NCBI GenBank assembly: GCA_004519485.1
Contig: CP038108.1
Coordinates: forward strand, 1-64,000
DNA length: 64,000 nucleotides
Origin: Nannochloropsis oceanica
Taxonomy: Eukaryota > Sar > Eustigmatophyceae > Eustigmatales > Monodopsidaceae
Reading direction: 5' to 3'
Position 1 is the first letter of the stretch. Every line of letters begins with the position of its first letter. Both the position numbers and the translations under genes were made by a program. Below the pieces are notes generated by a model. The model saw only the letters and a list, made by a program, of their open reading frames with translations, ran no database searches and had not been told where the DNA came from. Positions 55,169-64,000 of the stretch are shown here, one piece after another.

Positions 55169-56363
55169 GGCTGCGCTTGAGCTTGGGCAAGAAGCGTTCG
55201 AAGCGTGGTGGTGTGTGAGGTGCGACGCAGCAACGGCACTCGCGAAAGGGGTTAAAAATTAGCGATGACACCGAGGCATTGGAAGGGGGCACCGTTGCCT
55301 TGTCTGTTGGTAGAGAGATATGTGTATGTCGAAGATGAGTGGGGACATGTGGTGTGTGTAGTTAGTGCCCCCCTCGGCGCAAGCGAATGCGTCTCGCGTC
55401 TCGTCCGAGAGAGCTGTACAACTGGTAGATCATCATCATCCACCACCACGGCGTGTCCCCTTTGAGACTCAATCAGGTCTTAAACTCAAGCTAACGTATT
55501 ATCCTTGGCGCTACATGATATTATGCGTACGATTGCAAAAATAATGTCACGCTTGCAATCATTATTCACCATTTCCACAAACTCCTCCACATCTCCTTCA
55601 CAACAGTTCCCCACCCCTTTCCTGCTTATGTACTGGTACATCTTTCCCTTTCCAAGAAAGCGGAATTCCTCGAGGAAATGAGGTCACAGCAGACAAGATG
55701 TTACTCCGCTGCATCGATCGTGGTATGGCGCAGTCACTCGAGAAGTACTTTTATACTTTTACGGAGATTCTACCGTTTTTGTGTCGCCGAGCGACAACAT
55801 CAAATCTGTGCCTGTGGCGGAAAGTGTCCAGCCATCTCCCGTGTTTCTACTCTTTCATAGGCTTGCACCCATAAGGAAGTCTCTGTTGGGATTGTCGGGG
55901 GGACATGAAATCATTTCCAATTTATTACAGAGAGGCAGATGCCACGTGGAGAATCAAGACAAAGGAAGGTCTTTCCGACTACCCCGTGGAAGCAGCACAC
56001 AATTATCTGTGCAGCATCAAAATGCGGTTGATAAATAATCGAAAATGGTGCTGCATGAGTTTTATAGATTTTCTACTTTCTGGAAAACTACTCCTCGCAC
56101 TGGCTCGCGCCGGTCTTCTTCCTTCTCATGCGTGCCTGGCAAACTGCTCTTGTCAATGGCCGGAGAGAAAGCGTTCAAACTTAAGGCGGATGAGGAATTG
56201 TCGCTCTACATTTCGACTGAGGGAGCCGACTGTGTGAAGACAGAGGGAGACCAAGACAACGGCTGGTAGTGCTGAAGGAATAAAAGTACGAATCTATCAG
56301 ATTGAACAGTAGTACCAGACAGTTATTTCTTTTTTATATTTGTCTTATTTTCTTCTCAGCCGC
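55169..56363. other. Intergenic region with weak, broken protein-like stretches
   Basis: 1.2 kb between the start of the coiled-coil gene and the stop of the permease gene, both minus strand. On the plus strand, protein-like runs appear in different frames (YREADATWRIKTKEGLSDYP at about 55920-55980; AGEKAFKLKADEELSLYIS at about 56160-56215). They have no shared frame or clear splice sites. It could be a decayed gene or chance; I do not recognise the sequence. Confidence 0.35.
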
Positions 56364-59300
56364 TTAGAACTTCTGATTAATATTGTCGAGGACCAGGCGC
56401 TTCAGCTCCCCAACATTTTGAGAGGTCGCAGTAAACATCAACACCACGCCCAATCCACTCATGGCCCACAAGAGCATCTTCTCGCATTTAGATACACAAG
56501 CAGCAAATGTCGCTGCATAAATCAAAGGCGGGAGGATAAATCCTTGGAGAGTGTCGGTTATTGCGCCCACAAAAGCTGTGATTAGGCCGAACTGATGGAT
56601 GGTCGAAGCGACTACAAAGGTGAATGTGACAAGGAGGGACCTCAAGATGTTGCGTTGCCACTTTGTTGGGAGAAGACTGCGATGCGTTGTGTATGAATTG
56701 GGACATGGGCTTGTAAGTGATACCGGCGTTCTTAGCGCGGTTACGCGCACATATTCTTCACCTGCATCCCTTCTTCACTATCGTGCATTCCCACCTAGTC
56801 TCCGCCTTTCCACGCGAATCGTACCTGTCGCTGCCAACAACGATCTCTTCCAGGTACTCGCGCGGTGGAGCCAGCATGATAATGTAGGTAAGCGTGAGGT
56901 TGAGGGAAAAGGCGGCGAAAATGATGGTCTTGAGGGGTCCGGCTTCGATATTTTTCAGTACTAGCCAGTCATAGAGCGGGAGGGTGTGCATGGGCGTGAG
57001 TGCTTTGGTTGGAGACTACACGCAATAACAAAATGAACGCTAAAAGTGAGGTTGGTCCGGGCCGCAATCACTCACACAACCGCGCACAAAAGCCCTACGA
57101 AGCTGCAAGGTAATATATATACACACATATACAATTCCAGCGCCGTCAATACCCTTCCACATACCATTGTCGCACACTGGCCGCTCACATCCAGCCACCA
57201 CCTGTCCCGCCGGGTTGCGCACCAAGGGAAAGGTCCCACCATAGAAAATATAGCCCGCAGAACTGTGAACATATTTGTAAGAATCGTGAGTGATACGTTT
57301 ATAATCCCGAGGCCTTCCTTCCCCCCGTAATTCATCCTCTTAATTTTCCTAGCTCACCCGACGGCTATGTCCAGCATTGCTGTCAGGGCCATGGAAAGGC
57401 CAAGAGCCTGCGTAAAGTCCTCCGGGTACTCGGCTTCGGACTCAATGGGGACGGCGCCTGGAGGGAGAGAAAGAGGGAAGAAGAGGAGGAATTTACCGGT
57501 ACAAATGTCAATCCATGACGCAAGACGAAAATGCAAGGTTACGTAGAGAGAAACCCCATTCATACGCTCATGCGACTCCACCCCTCCCTCCCACCCTGCC
57601 TCTCTTCCCACGCTTAGCCAACATACAGTAATGGATGACAAAGAGGAAGGCTGTGGGACCAAAGAAAAGGAAGAGGGTCTGGGGCTGGAGGAGGTGGATG
57701 CCGCGGGCTTCCAAAAAGGAGGGAGAGGAAGAGGAGGGAGGAGGGATGACAGGGGAGGAGGGCGGGGAGGATGCAGAAGAGGAGGCAGCACGCCGCGTAA
57801 ACCCGTCGTAGAAGATGGCCAGGACGCCTGCAGGGGTAGATAAATACATGTGCATAGGACGAGAATGTTCATACACGGAAGGTGGATACGGACGTGACGT
57901 CCCCCTTCCATCCTGCCATTACCTCTACCTCCCTTCATCCCCTTCATTCTCCCTCCCTCCCTCCCTCCTCCCTCCGCCTCACCGACAACGAGCGAAAGAT
58001 TGCCCCCAACGTTAAAAAAGGATAAGCGCCGGAACCCCCGCACCCAGGACAGGAGGACGAAGATGGGAAGGAGACCACAGAGGACCTCTCCCTACAAGTT
58101 ATGTGGGCGTTTAATTTAATGGGTGACTGTAGCCCCCCCCCCAAAAAACACACTTAGAGATTCAATCTTCTGGACATCTCCTCCTTCCAGCCCTCCCTCC
58201 CGCCTTACCTCCTCCCAGACTGGAAACAGCTGCGTGAGCATCCCGGCGATGAAGGTCGCGTAGGCAGCACAGGCACCCAAGCAGGAGATGCAGGTGGCGG
58301 CCTTGACCAGGGAAGATGCAGGAGCGCCGAGGGAAAGGGCGGCGATCTGCAGGGGTGTATGGAAGGGATGGTGGTGATGGTGGAGGTGGTGGAGGATGAA
58401 AGGAAAGCGAGGAGTAGGAGGATTTGAAGGATGATTAGGAGGGAGATGATGGAAAAACGAATCAATGGACATACGGGAAGAATGCATATCGCCATGTCGT
58501 AGTGTGGGCAGTATTGATGTATTTTAGTAAGTACTCATGCAAGCATTAGCAACACGGACACCGTCTTCTTTCGGCCCGAATGGCTAATTCCACTTCAAGT
58601 CATTCCTTTTATTTTTCCCTCTACCTTTCCCCTCCTCGCCCACAGCAGGAAATTCGTTTCTTACCTCCGCATACGTCAGCTGCTGCAGCCCGTCATTATC
58701 TTGCAACCCCCTCCATCGCCGCAACTGCTGCTGCTGTTGCTGTGATGGTGGCAGGGGAGTCGGCGCCAGTACCGCCATCGCGGGGTGTTTCCCTTTGTCA
58801 GCACCGCCGTCGTCCCCACTCTCCTCCTGCTGCTTCAGACCTCTAGCAGCCCCCGCATCACCGCTGCCGCTTGCGGACAGATGCCGCTTGCAACTAGGTG
58901 TGTGTGTGTGAGTGGATAAATAAGTAAGATTCCGTCCTTCTTCCCTCCCTCCTTCCATTCCACTGACGCACCGGATGAGGAACCACAGGGTGAAGTAGGA
59001 GAAGAGGGCGACTAAGACTACGCCGATCACACCCGCCGCCAACCCTGCTTCTTGAAACGCCCTACCAGGGCCAGAGATAAAGAGGGGACATGAAAATAAG
59101 CCTTGATCTTCCCGCACGCAGGCATCACGAGCATGCCTTTCCTCCCCCCCTCCCTCTCTCCCTCCCTCCCTCCCCTCTCCTCCATCCTCCCTACCAGGGG
59201 ATGGCAAAAGACGCTGGGCCATTGAGGGCCGTCAAAAGATTGATGTTAAGGGCCGCCCTTCTGTAGATTGGTATGAAGAAGGAAGAAAAGAACGACAAGT

Positions 59301-59834
59301 GAGAATTTGAGTAGGCAATACGCTTCCACCGACGCCTCGGTTACCGTCATTCACCTCCCGCCTTCCCTTCACATGGCCCGTCTGTCCCTCTTCCCCCCTT
59401 TCCCCCCCCTTCCTACCCCTGCAGCTTTCTCGGCCGTTTCCTACTTCCTGGTCTTTCTCTCCTTTCAAATGCGGGCGTCATGGGCGAGCAGATGGGGGTG
59501 GCCGGCCCTCCAAGACTTGAGTACTATTCAGGGTGAAAGGGAGAGGGAAGAGGAGGAAAGGGGGAAGGGAGGAGAGAGGATGAATGCATGCCTATGATGA
59601 GTACCTTTACAGCAGCTTAAACTGTCATCATACTGACAGTCACTGCTCCGCTGCAACGACGTCTATAGCTAATCATACATGGGAATCAGATGCTCCCTCT
59701 TCCAACCTCCCTACCTGGCTCTCAGTCGAAGAGACCTCGCGCAGAAGAAGGGAGGAGCGCTCGTTCGCGGTGGCATTGCCAATGCCATCGCCGTCGTGCT
59801 GCGACTGTTGCTGGTAGTGGCGCTGGTCCGGCAT
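56364..59834 (-). CDS. AAAP-family amino-acid permease, about 13 exons
   Basis: Proton-coupled amino-acid/auxin permease type transporter with about 10-11 helices. Exons: 59834-59715, 59523-59417, 59260-59195, 59061-58972, 58893-58665, 58346-58209, 58091-57983, 57827-57627, 57457-57358, 57262-57165, (57094-57078, tentative), 57015-56825, 56676-56364; about 592 aa. The cytosolic N-terminus MPDQRHYQQQSQ... leads to NERSSLLLREV. TM1 is NINLLTALNGPASFAIPWAFQEAG (read as two runs), which has the family's helix break. Later helices: AGVIGVVLVALFSYFTLWFL, CISCLGACAAYATFIAGML, GEVLCGLLPIFVLLSWV, LKTIIFAAFSLNLTLTYIIM then LAPPREYLE, WQRNILRSLLVTFTFVVAS, MLLWAMSGLGVVLMFTA. A Gln-rich and charged loop of about 70 residues lies after TM2. 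The small exon is proposed only to keep the phase between its neighbours. Confidence 0.85.
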
Positions 59835-60469
59835 GGCCGGGTTTCTCCGTTGAGGGCTCGATGCCGTGCGGCTGAAGCAAGCGAGGAGGAGAGCAAGGGA
59901 AAGACGTGGGCAGGCAGGCAGTTGGACAATAGGACGAGAACTGGCGTTGTTCTCTACGTTTTAAGTTGCTGCCTTGCTTGTGTTCTCTTGTGATGGTGCA
60001 GAAGTTTGTACGCGGATAAGCATGCAATTCTGGCGGCGATAGCTGTCACGAATTGACAGTTAATCCTCAGACTCAAATCCCTCCCCATTCCCCCTGCAAT
60101 GAATCCCTCCAAAAAAGACACAGCGTGTATGCCAAGCTGCACGATGACGGTAACGACAACGATACCGCTAAGAAGACGGCAAAACGGGACGTTGACGTCG
60201 CTAAATCGCGGGCAACAACCAACGGCCCTCTCAAAGCTACTGCTGCTCACCCTCCTCCTCCTGCCTTCGCTTGAGGTAACGTAATTCCCCTGTCTACGTG
60301 TCCGCTCTCTCGCCGCCTGATCACCGGCATATTGAATATCGCATCTCGTTCTGGGATTTTACCTGTTACATAGGCTTTCATCCCGTCTCGCCTTTCCTCC
60401 TCCTCCACCTCCTCGTCCTCTACATCCGCCTCTCCCTTCTCCTTCCTTCGTTTCCGCCCCAGCCTGAGC
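59835..60469. promoter_or_regulatory. Divergent promoter region, permease / pfkB kinase
   Basis: 635 bp between head-to-head genes without coding signal; both promoters should be here. No core motif is clear. Confidence 0.4.
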
Positions 60470-62126
60470 ATGTCGGCAGCTCAAGCTTCCCCCAAGGTGC
60501 TGTGCTATGGCGAGGCCCTTGTCGATCGCTTGGGCCCGCTGGGAGGAGATCCTGCGACTGACTTGCCCGTGGTACGTCCCTTTCTATTTCACTTTGCGCT
60601 TCCCTCCCTCCTCTCCTTCCCCCTCACCCGCCCTATCAGTCTCCAAACCCTGCGACCATTTGCAATTTGAATCCCACGGCCTTTCCCCCCCTTTTATTTT
60701 TGTCTGTAGGACGATCGCTTGGGTGGCGCGCCTGCGAACGTGGCTTGTGGATTATCGCGGCTGGGGACGCCGGCGGCCTTCCTAGGTCGGTTGGGCGAGG
60801 ACGAAATTGGCCGGCAGTTCAAGAAGGTCTTCCAGGTGCGGAGAGAGGGAACGAGGGATTGTGGAAAGGAGGGAAGGAGGGAGAAACGAAGTGGGAGCAG
60901 TCTTCCTGGAGAACGCGGGCCCGGTTGTCTCTCTTCGGCAACACGTGCATCCATGAAGCCACCCTCCTTCCCTCCCTCCTTCCTTCCCTCCTTCCCTCCC
61001 TTCCTTCCAGCAACGACATGTCAACACCCAAGCCTTGCAGTGGGACCCCTCCCGGCCATCGCGCATCGTCCTTGTCAAGCGCGACGTCTGCGGAGACAGA
61101 GAGTTCGGTGGCTTTACCGGTGACGCTGCCAACTCAGGGTTCGCCGACCAGGGCGTGGACCCCCTCGCCCTCCTTCCCGCCCTCCCCTCTTTCCTCCCGG
61201 CAGCGGAATGGCTGTTGGTGGGCACCTTGCCCTTGGGAAGCGCCTTGTCAGCCGAGGCCTTGCGGGTAGGTCAGGGTGTGGAGGAGGTAGCAGGAACACT
61301 CCCAGGGAGAGCGAGGACCGTGGCTAGACGCACAGATCACTAACCTTCCCTCCCTCCGTGCCTCCCTCCCTTCTTCCCCCAGGCCGCGGTCAGGTGGGCG
61401 GGAGAAGCAGGCGTGCGCTTGGCTCTAGACATTAACTGGCGCCCCACGTTCTGGGAGGGTCACAGTCAACCCTCAGAGGGACCCTCGGCGATGGTAGGGA
61501 GGGAGGGATGGGCGGAGGGAGGGAGGGGCGGAGGACAATCTGGATGGGGAGTGGAAATAGGGGCTTTCTCGTGACACTGCTAGTATGTGTACACCCTTAA
61601 CGCCCCCTCTCCACCCCCACCTTCCCTTTCTCGTTCCTTCCCTCCTCCCTCACCTTCTCCTTAGGCCCAAGCCGCCATCCGGCCGCTCTTGCAACAAGCC
61701 GACCTGATTAAGTTCGCTAAGGAAGAGGCAGAATGGCTCTTTGACGGGGAGACCGATCCCAGCAGCATAAGTGAGGCCCTGCCGCACAAGCCGGCGGTGC
61801 TGGTGACGGACGGAGGGGGGATGCTCAGGTGGACCATGGGTGGGGGAGGGAGGGAAAGAGGGAGGGTGGGGGAGATGGAGGCCTTTCGGGTGAATGCGGT
61901 AGACACCACGGGGGCAGGCGATGCCTTCGTGGCGGGATTGTTGCATGGCTTGGTCGCAGACCCGAGTGTGTTGGAGGGAGGGGGAGGGGGAGGGAAGGTA
62001 GAGGAGATGGTCCGGTTTGCGTGTGGGTGTGGGGCGCTGGTGTGCCAGGGGGCGGGGGCAATTGACCCTCAGCCGACGGTGGAGGAGGTGCAGGCGTTCT
62101 TGGTGGAGGCGGGCCGGGAGCAATGA
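60470..62126 (+). CDS. pfkB-family sugar kinase (fructokinase-like), 5 exons
   Basis: Ribokinase-fold kinase that phosphorylates a sugar, most likely fructose by similarity. Exons: 60470-60571, 60710-60835, 61011-61265, 61383-61493, 61665-62126; every intron is phase 0; 351 aa. The N-terminal substrate motif is LGGAPANVACGLSRLG, preceded by VLCYGEALVDRLGP. DINWRPTFWE is typical of fructokinases. The C-terminal pfkB signature DTTGAGDAFVAGLLHGL carries the catalytic Asp. A Gly-rich insert follows (GGGGGGKVEE). No targeting peptide is seen, so it is probably cytosolic. The run of phase-0 introns is notable against the mixed phases of neighbouring genes. Confidence 0.93.
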
Positions 62127-62471
62127 GGAGGATGGACGAGGGGGAGGGAAAGGGGAAAGAGAGGAGATAGTGAGTGCCACGAAATGTTTATTGTGTGGCG
62201 TGTGTGTCCTAACCCTGGCCCCAACGGGGCGGGCCGTTAAAGAAATGAATCGAATTTAAAGAGTTAGAATACATAAACAATTAGATCGTGTGAGACCTTG
62301 TTGTTACTGCCTTTTTTTACGTGCATTGGTCTGTGTGTCGAGCGTGGGAGCATAGAAAGTGTAATTCTAGCGAGCGCAGCAGCAGAAGCAGCAGCAGCCG
62401 GCCCTCCTCTTGCTGCCCCGACAGAACCTCTTACCCCCACAATAAACACTATCACCCTAGCACACAGGGAC
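62127..62471. other. Intergenic region, pfkB kinase / acidic protein
   Basis: 345 bp between tandem genes, with a GCA trinucleotide run near 62378-62398. No gene was recognised; it may include 5' coding sequence of the acidic protein if its start is further upstream. Confidence 0.45.
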
Positions 62472-63469
62472 ATGGCAACCTTGCCATCGTCTGCATCTTC
62501 TCCTTCCTCATCGGCAACCGCAACAACAACAACAACAACAGCAGCAGGAGCAGCAGAAACCTCCCACCCCCAACCCTCCTCCACATCTACCTCTCACCAC
62601 AACGCCCAAGATAGAAAGGTCGCAACGGTGGGGGTCCAGGCCACCTTCTATGTCCAAGCCCCTCACGCCAACCAGCCCATCGAAACACACGCTTTTAGCT
62701 GCCTCATGCCCTCGTCGCAAATCGCACCATGTGTACGTTTCCGTGTGTCGTACTTCCCTTGCTCGACCTCCTTTCCCTTTCCTGCCTTGTTGCGTATTCA
62801 TGCTGCTTCATCCATCTGACACCGGAACAAAGTACTGCAACCTGCAGGGGAAATTAATGCAAGACAGACCACCAGCTTGGTTTCTCCATCCCCCCCGCAA
62901 AATTCCATTGCCTCCCAACACCCGCTTTGGCCGGAAACCACTCTTCCCTTCGGCTCCTCCTTGTCCTCGTCCTCAACCTCCCTACAACTTCCCACAGTAC
63001 CCACCACACACCTCACCACATACCCTTCCATCTCTTCACCCCCACACCATCCCAACAGACCACTGCCTTGCCGCTCAAAGACGCGGACGTCCCTGCCTAC
63101 GAGCCTGGGAGCTCGACCTACTCCGGCCGTCACGATGGCGGCTTACTCCCCCCCCTCAGACAGGGAGGGGTATGGGGGGCAATGATACAGGCAGTAGCAG
63201 GGGCGAAGGCAGACAGCGATGAGTTTTTGACGGGGGTGATTGGCGGAGAGCGGGGAAGGGAGGAGGAGCAGGAAGAGGGGATGGATGTGGTGGAGGGTGA
63301 GGAGGAAGAGGAAGAAGAGGAAGAGGTGAAAGATGGAGGAGATATGGACACGTTACCGCAATCTTTGCCAAAGGAGGAGAAAGACAAGGCGAAGAAAGAT
63401 GAATCCGTGAGTGCCGGGCGGAGAGAAAGCAAGAGGGGCGGGGGGGGGACCAAGAAGCCCAAAATATGA
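62472..63469 (+). CDS. Acidic low-complexity protein of unknown function, 2 exons
   Basis: Proposed exons 62472-62732 and 63059-63469 (223 aa), joined in phase 0 by TGT|GTACGT and AACAG|ACC. The N-terminal third is Ser/Thr/Ala-rich. Then comes a better-ordered run VATVGVQATFYVQAPHANQP and DADVPAYEPGSSTYSGRHDGG, and after that a Glu-rich stretch ([11 protein letters not shown]). It ends with a basic tail GRRESKRGGGGTKKPK that could be a nuclear localisation signal. No family was recognised. An alternative acceptor at 62999 is in another phase. The start could be further upstream. Confidence 0.5.
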
Positions 63470-63852
63470 GCACAATGCAGTCGATCGACGACAAGAAGCA
63501 ATGAGAAGAAGAGGAGCTGTGAGGATCCATGTGATTACGACTCAATATATGCTTATATTAGGCTACTATCTACTGTATTGTATGTATATCTTCCTCATAG
63601 AGCGAGAGGGAGATTCGCGGCATTTTACAAAAAGTGGAGATATAGTATCGCTGGCCGCCTAGACCGGAGTTCATTGTTACTTCTCTTTTTACCCATATTT
63701 CACTCATCTACTTACAAGCACCACAACCTTTCTAGAAACCTACTTATTTTTTCTCTTTCCCTCCCTCCCTCCCTCCCCTCATTCGTTTCGAGCCACCCGT
63801 AGCTCGTGACTCCTGATTCCCTATACCGCCCTCCGCGACCCCCCCCCCCTTT
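63470..63852. other. Convergent 3' intergenic region
   Basis: 383 bp between the acidic-protein stop and the dehydrogenase stop. It contains a short CCCT run near 63758-63778 and is AT-richer around 63530-63600. No gene. Confidence 0.5.
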
Positions 63853-64000
63853 TTACTTCCTCACCACGGACCTCCCCCCATCCACCCCGAGGATTTGCCC
63901 CGTCACCCAAGACGAGTCATTATTGTCCAACAAGAAGGCAGCGGCTGCTGCAGCGTCATCCCCCTTGCCAAGCCTCGGGATGGGGTGCGCCTTTGCAATC
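63853..64000 (-). CDS. Short-chain dehydrogenase/reductase, C-terminal end (cut by window edge)
   Basis: The last 48 codons of a minus-strand gene whose 5' part lies beyond base 64000. The visible end reads IPRLGKGDDAAAAAAFLLDN, then SSWVTGQILGVDGGRSVV, the standard C-terminal block of classical SDR enzymes (R-L-G-x-x-x-D ... TGQ-x-x-x-VDGG). The substrate cannot be judged without the catalytic Tyr-x3-Lys region. Confidence 0.88.
   Translation of the reverse strand, partial: IAKAHPIPRLGKGDDAAAAAAFLLDNNDSSWVTGQILGVDGGRSVVRK

Noticed and set aside
62205-62220. Interstitial telomere-like cctaaccctg
   Set aside because: Only one and a half units; expected by chance.

Overview
The window is a left chromosome end of a nuclear eukaryotic genome. 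It opens with 261 bp of perfect CCCTAA telomere repeat, runs through about 2.7 kb of gene-free subtelomere, and then holds 17 protein genes plus one gene cut by the right edge. Almost every gene is split by many short GT-AG introns with GGGA- and CCCT-rich ends. Three proteins (a thioredoxin, coproporphyrinogen oxidase and an unknown protein) start with a signal peptide followed by a Phe-containing site like the ASAFAP motif of complex red plastids. This points to a photosynthetic stramenopile. A eustigmatophyte of the Nannochloropsis/Microchloropsis type is my best guess, from base composition and intron style, but the sequence does not prove it.

Layout: SEC23 (+, 26 exons, 2939-9821); gene-poor stretch 9822-12117; plastid-type thioredoxin (-); single-exon sulfotransferase-like membrane protein (+); four-carbon acid-sugar kinase (DUF1537) fused to class II aldolase (-); CUE-DUF1771-Smr protein (+); GT4 glycosyltransferase (-); TMEM97/sigma-2 receptor-like EXPERA protein (+); GNPTAB/Stealth phosphotransferase with two LNRs and an EF-hand (-, 24 exons); plastid-targeted unknown (+); MAPR/cytochrome b5-like plus ankyrin protein (-); secreted SGNH hydrolase (+); coproporphyrinogen III oxidase (+); 29-bp minisatellite; 14-exon coiled-coil protein (-); AAAP amino-acid permease (-); pfkB sugar kinase (+); acidic unknown (+); C-terminus of a short-chain dehydrogenase (-). 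Genes mostly alternate in strand, giving short divergent promoters and convergent 3' ends. There are no operons. Functionally the set is housekeeping: ER export (SEC23), lysosomal-type glycan tagging (GNPTAB), sterol/heme membrane biology (TMEM97, MAPR), tetrapyrrole synthesis (CPOX), redox, sugar and amino-acid metabolism. No virus-like element, transposon ORF, tRNA, rRNA or CRISPR was seen.

The most unusual signal is in the introns. Many begin with GGGA-rich sequence just after the donor and end with CCCT-rich sequence just before the acceptor, so the two ends are reverse complements. In at least six introns I can also see a decayed copy of the neighbouring exon edge, next to a GGGA/CCCT tract and lacking a usable splice site or frame. 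Identity ranges from about 67% to 93%, which suggests repeated, ongoing exon-edge duplication. Exon coordinates below were derived by hand from splice sites and phase; lengths in aa follow from them.
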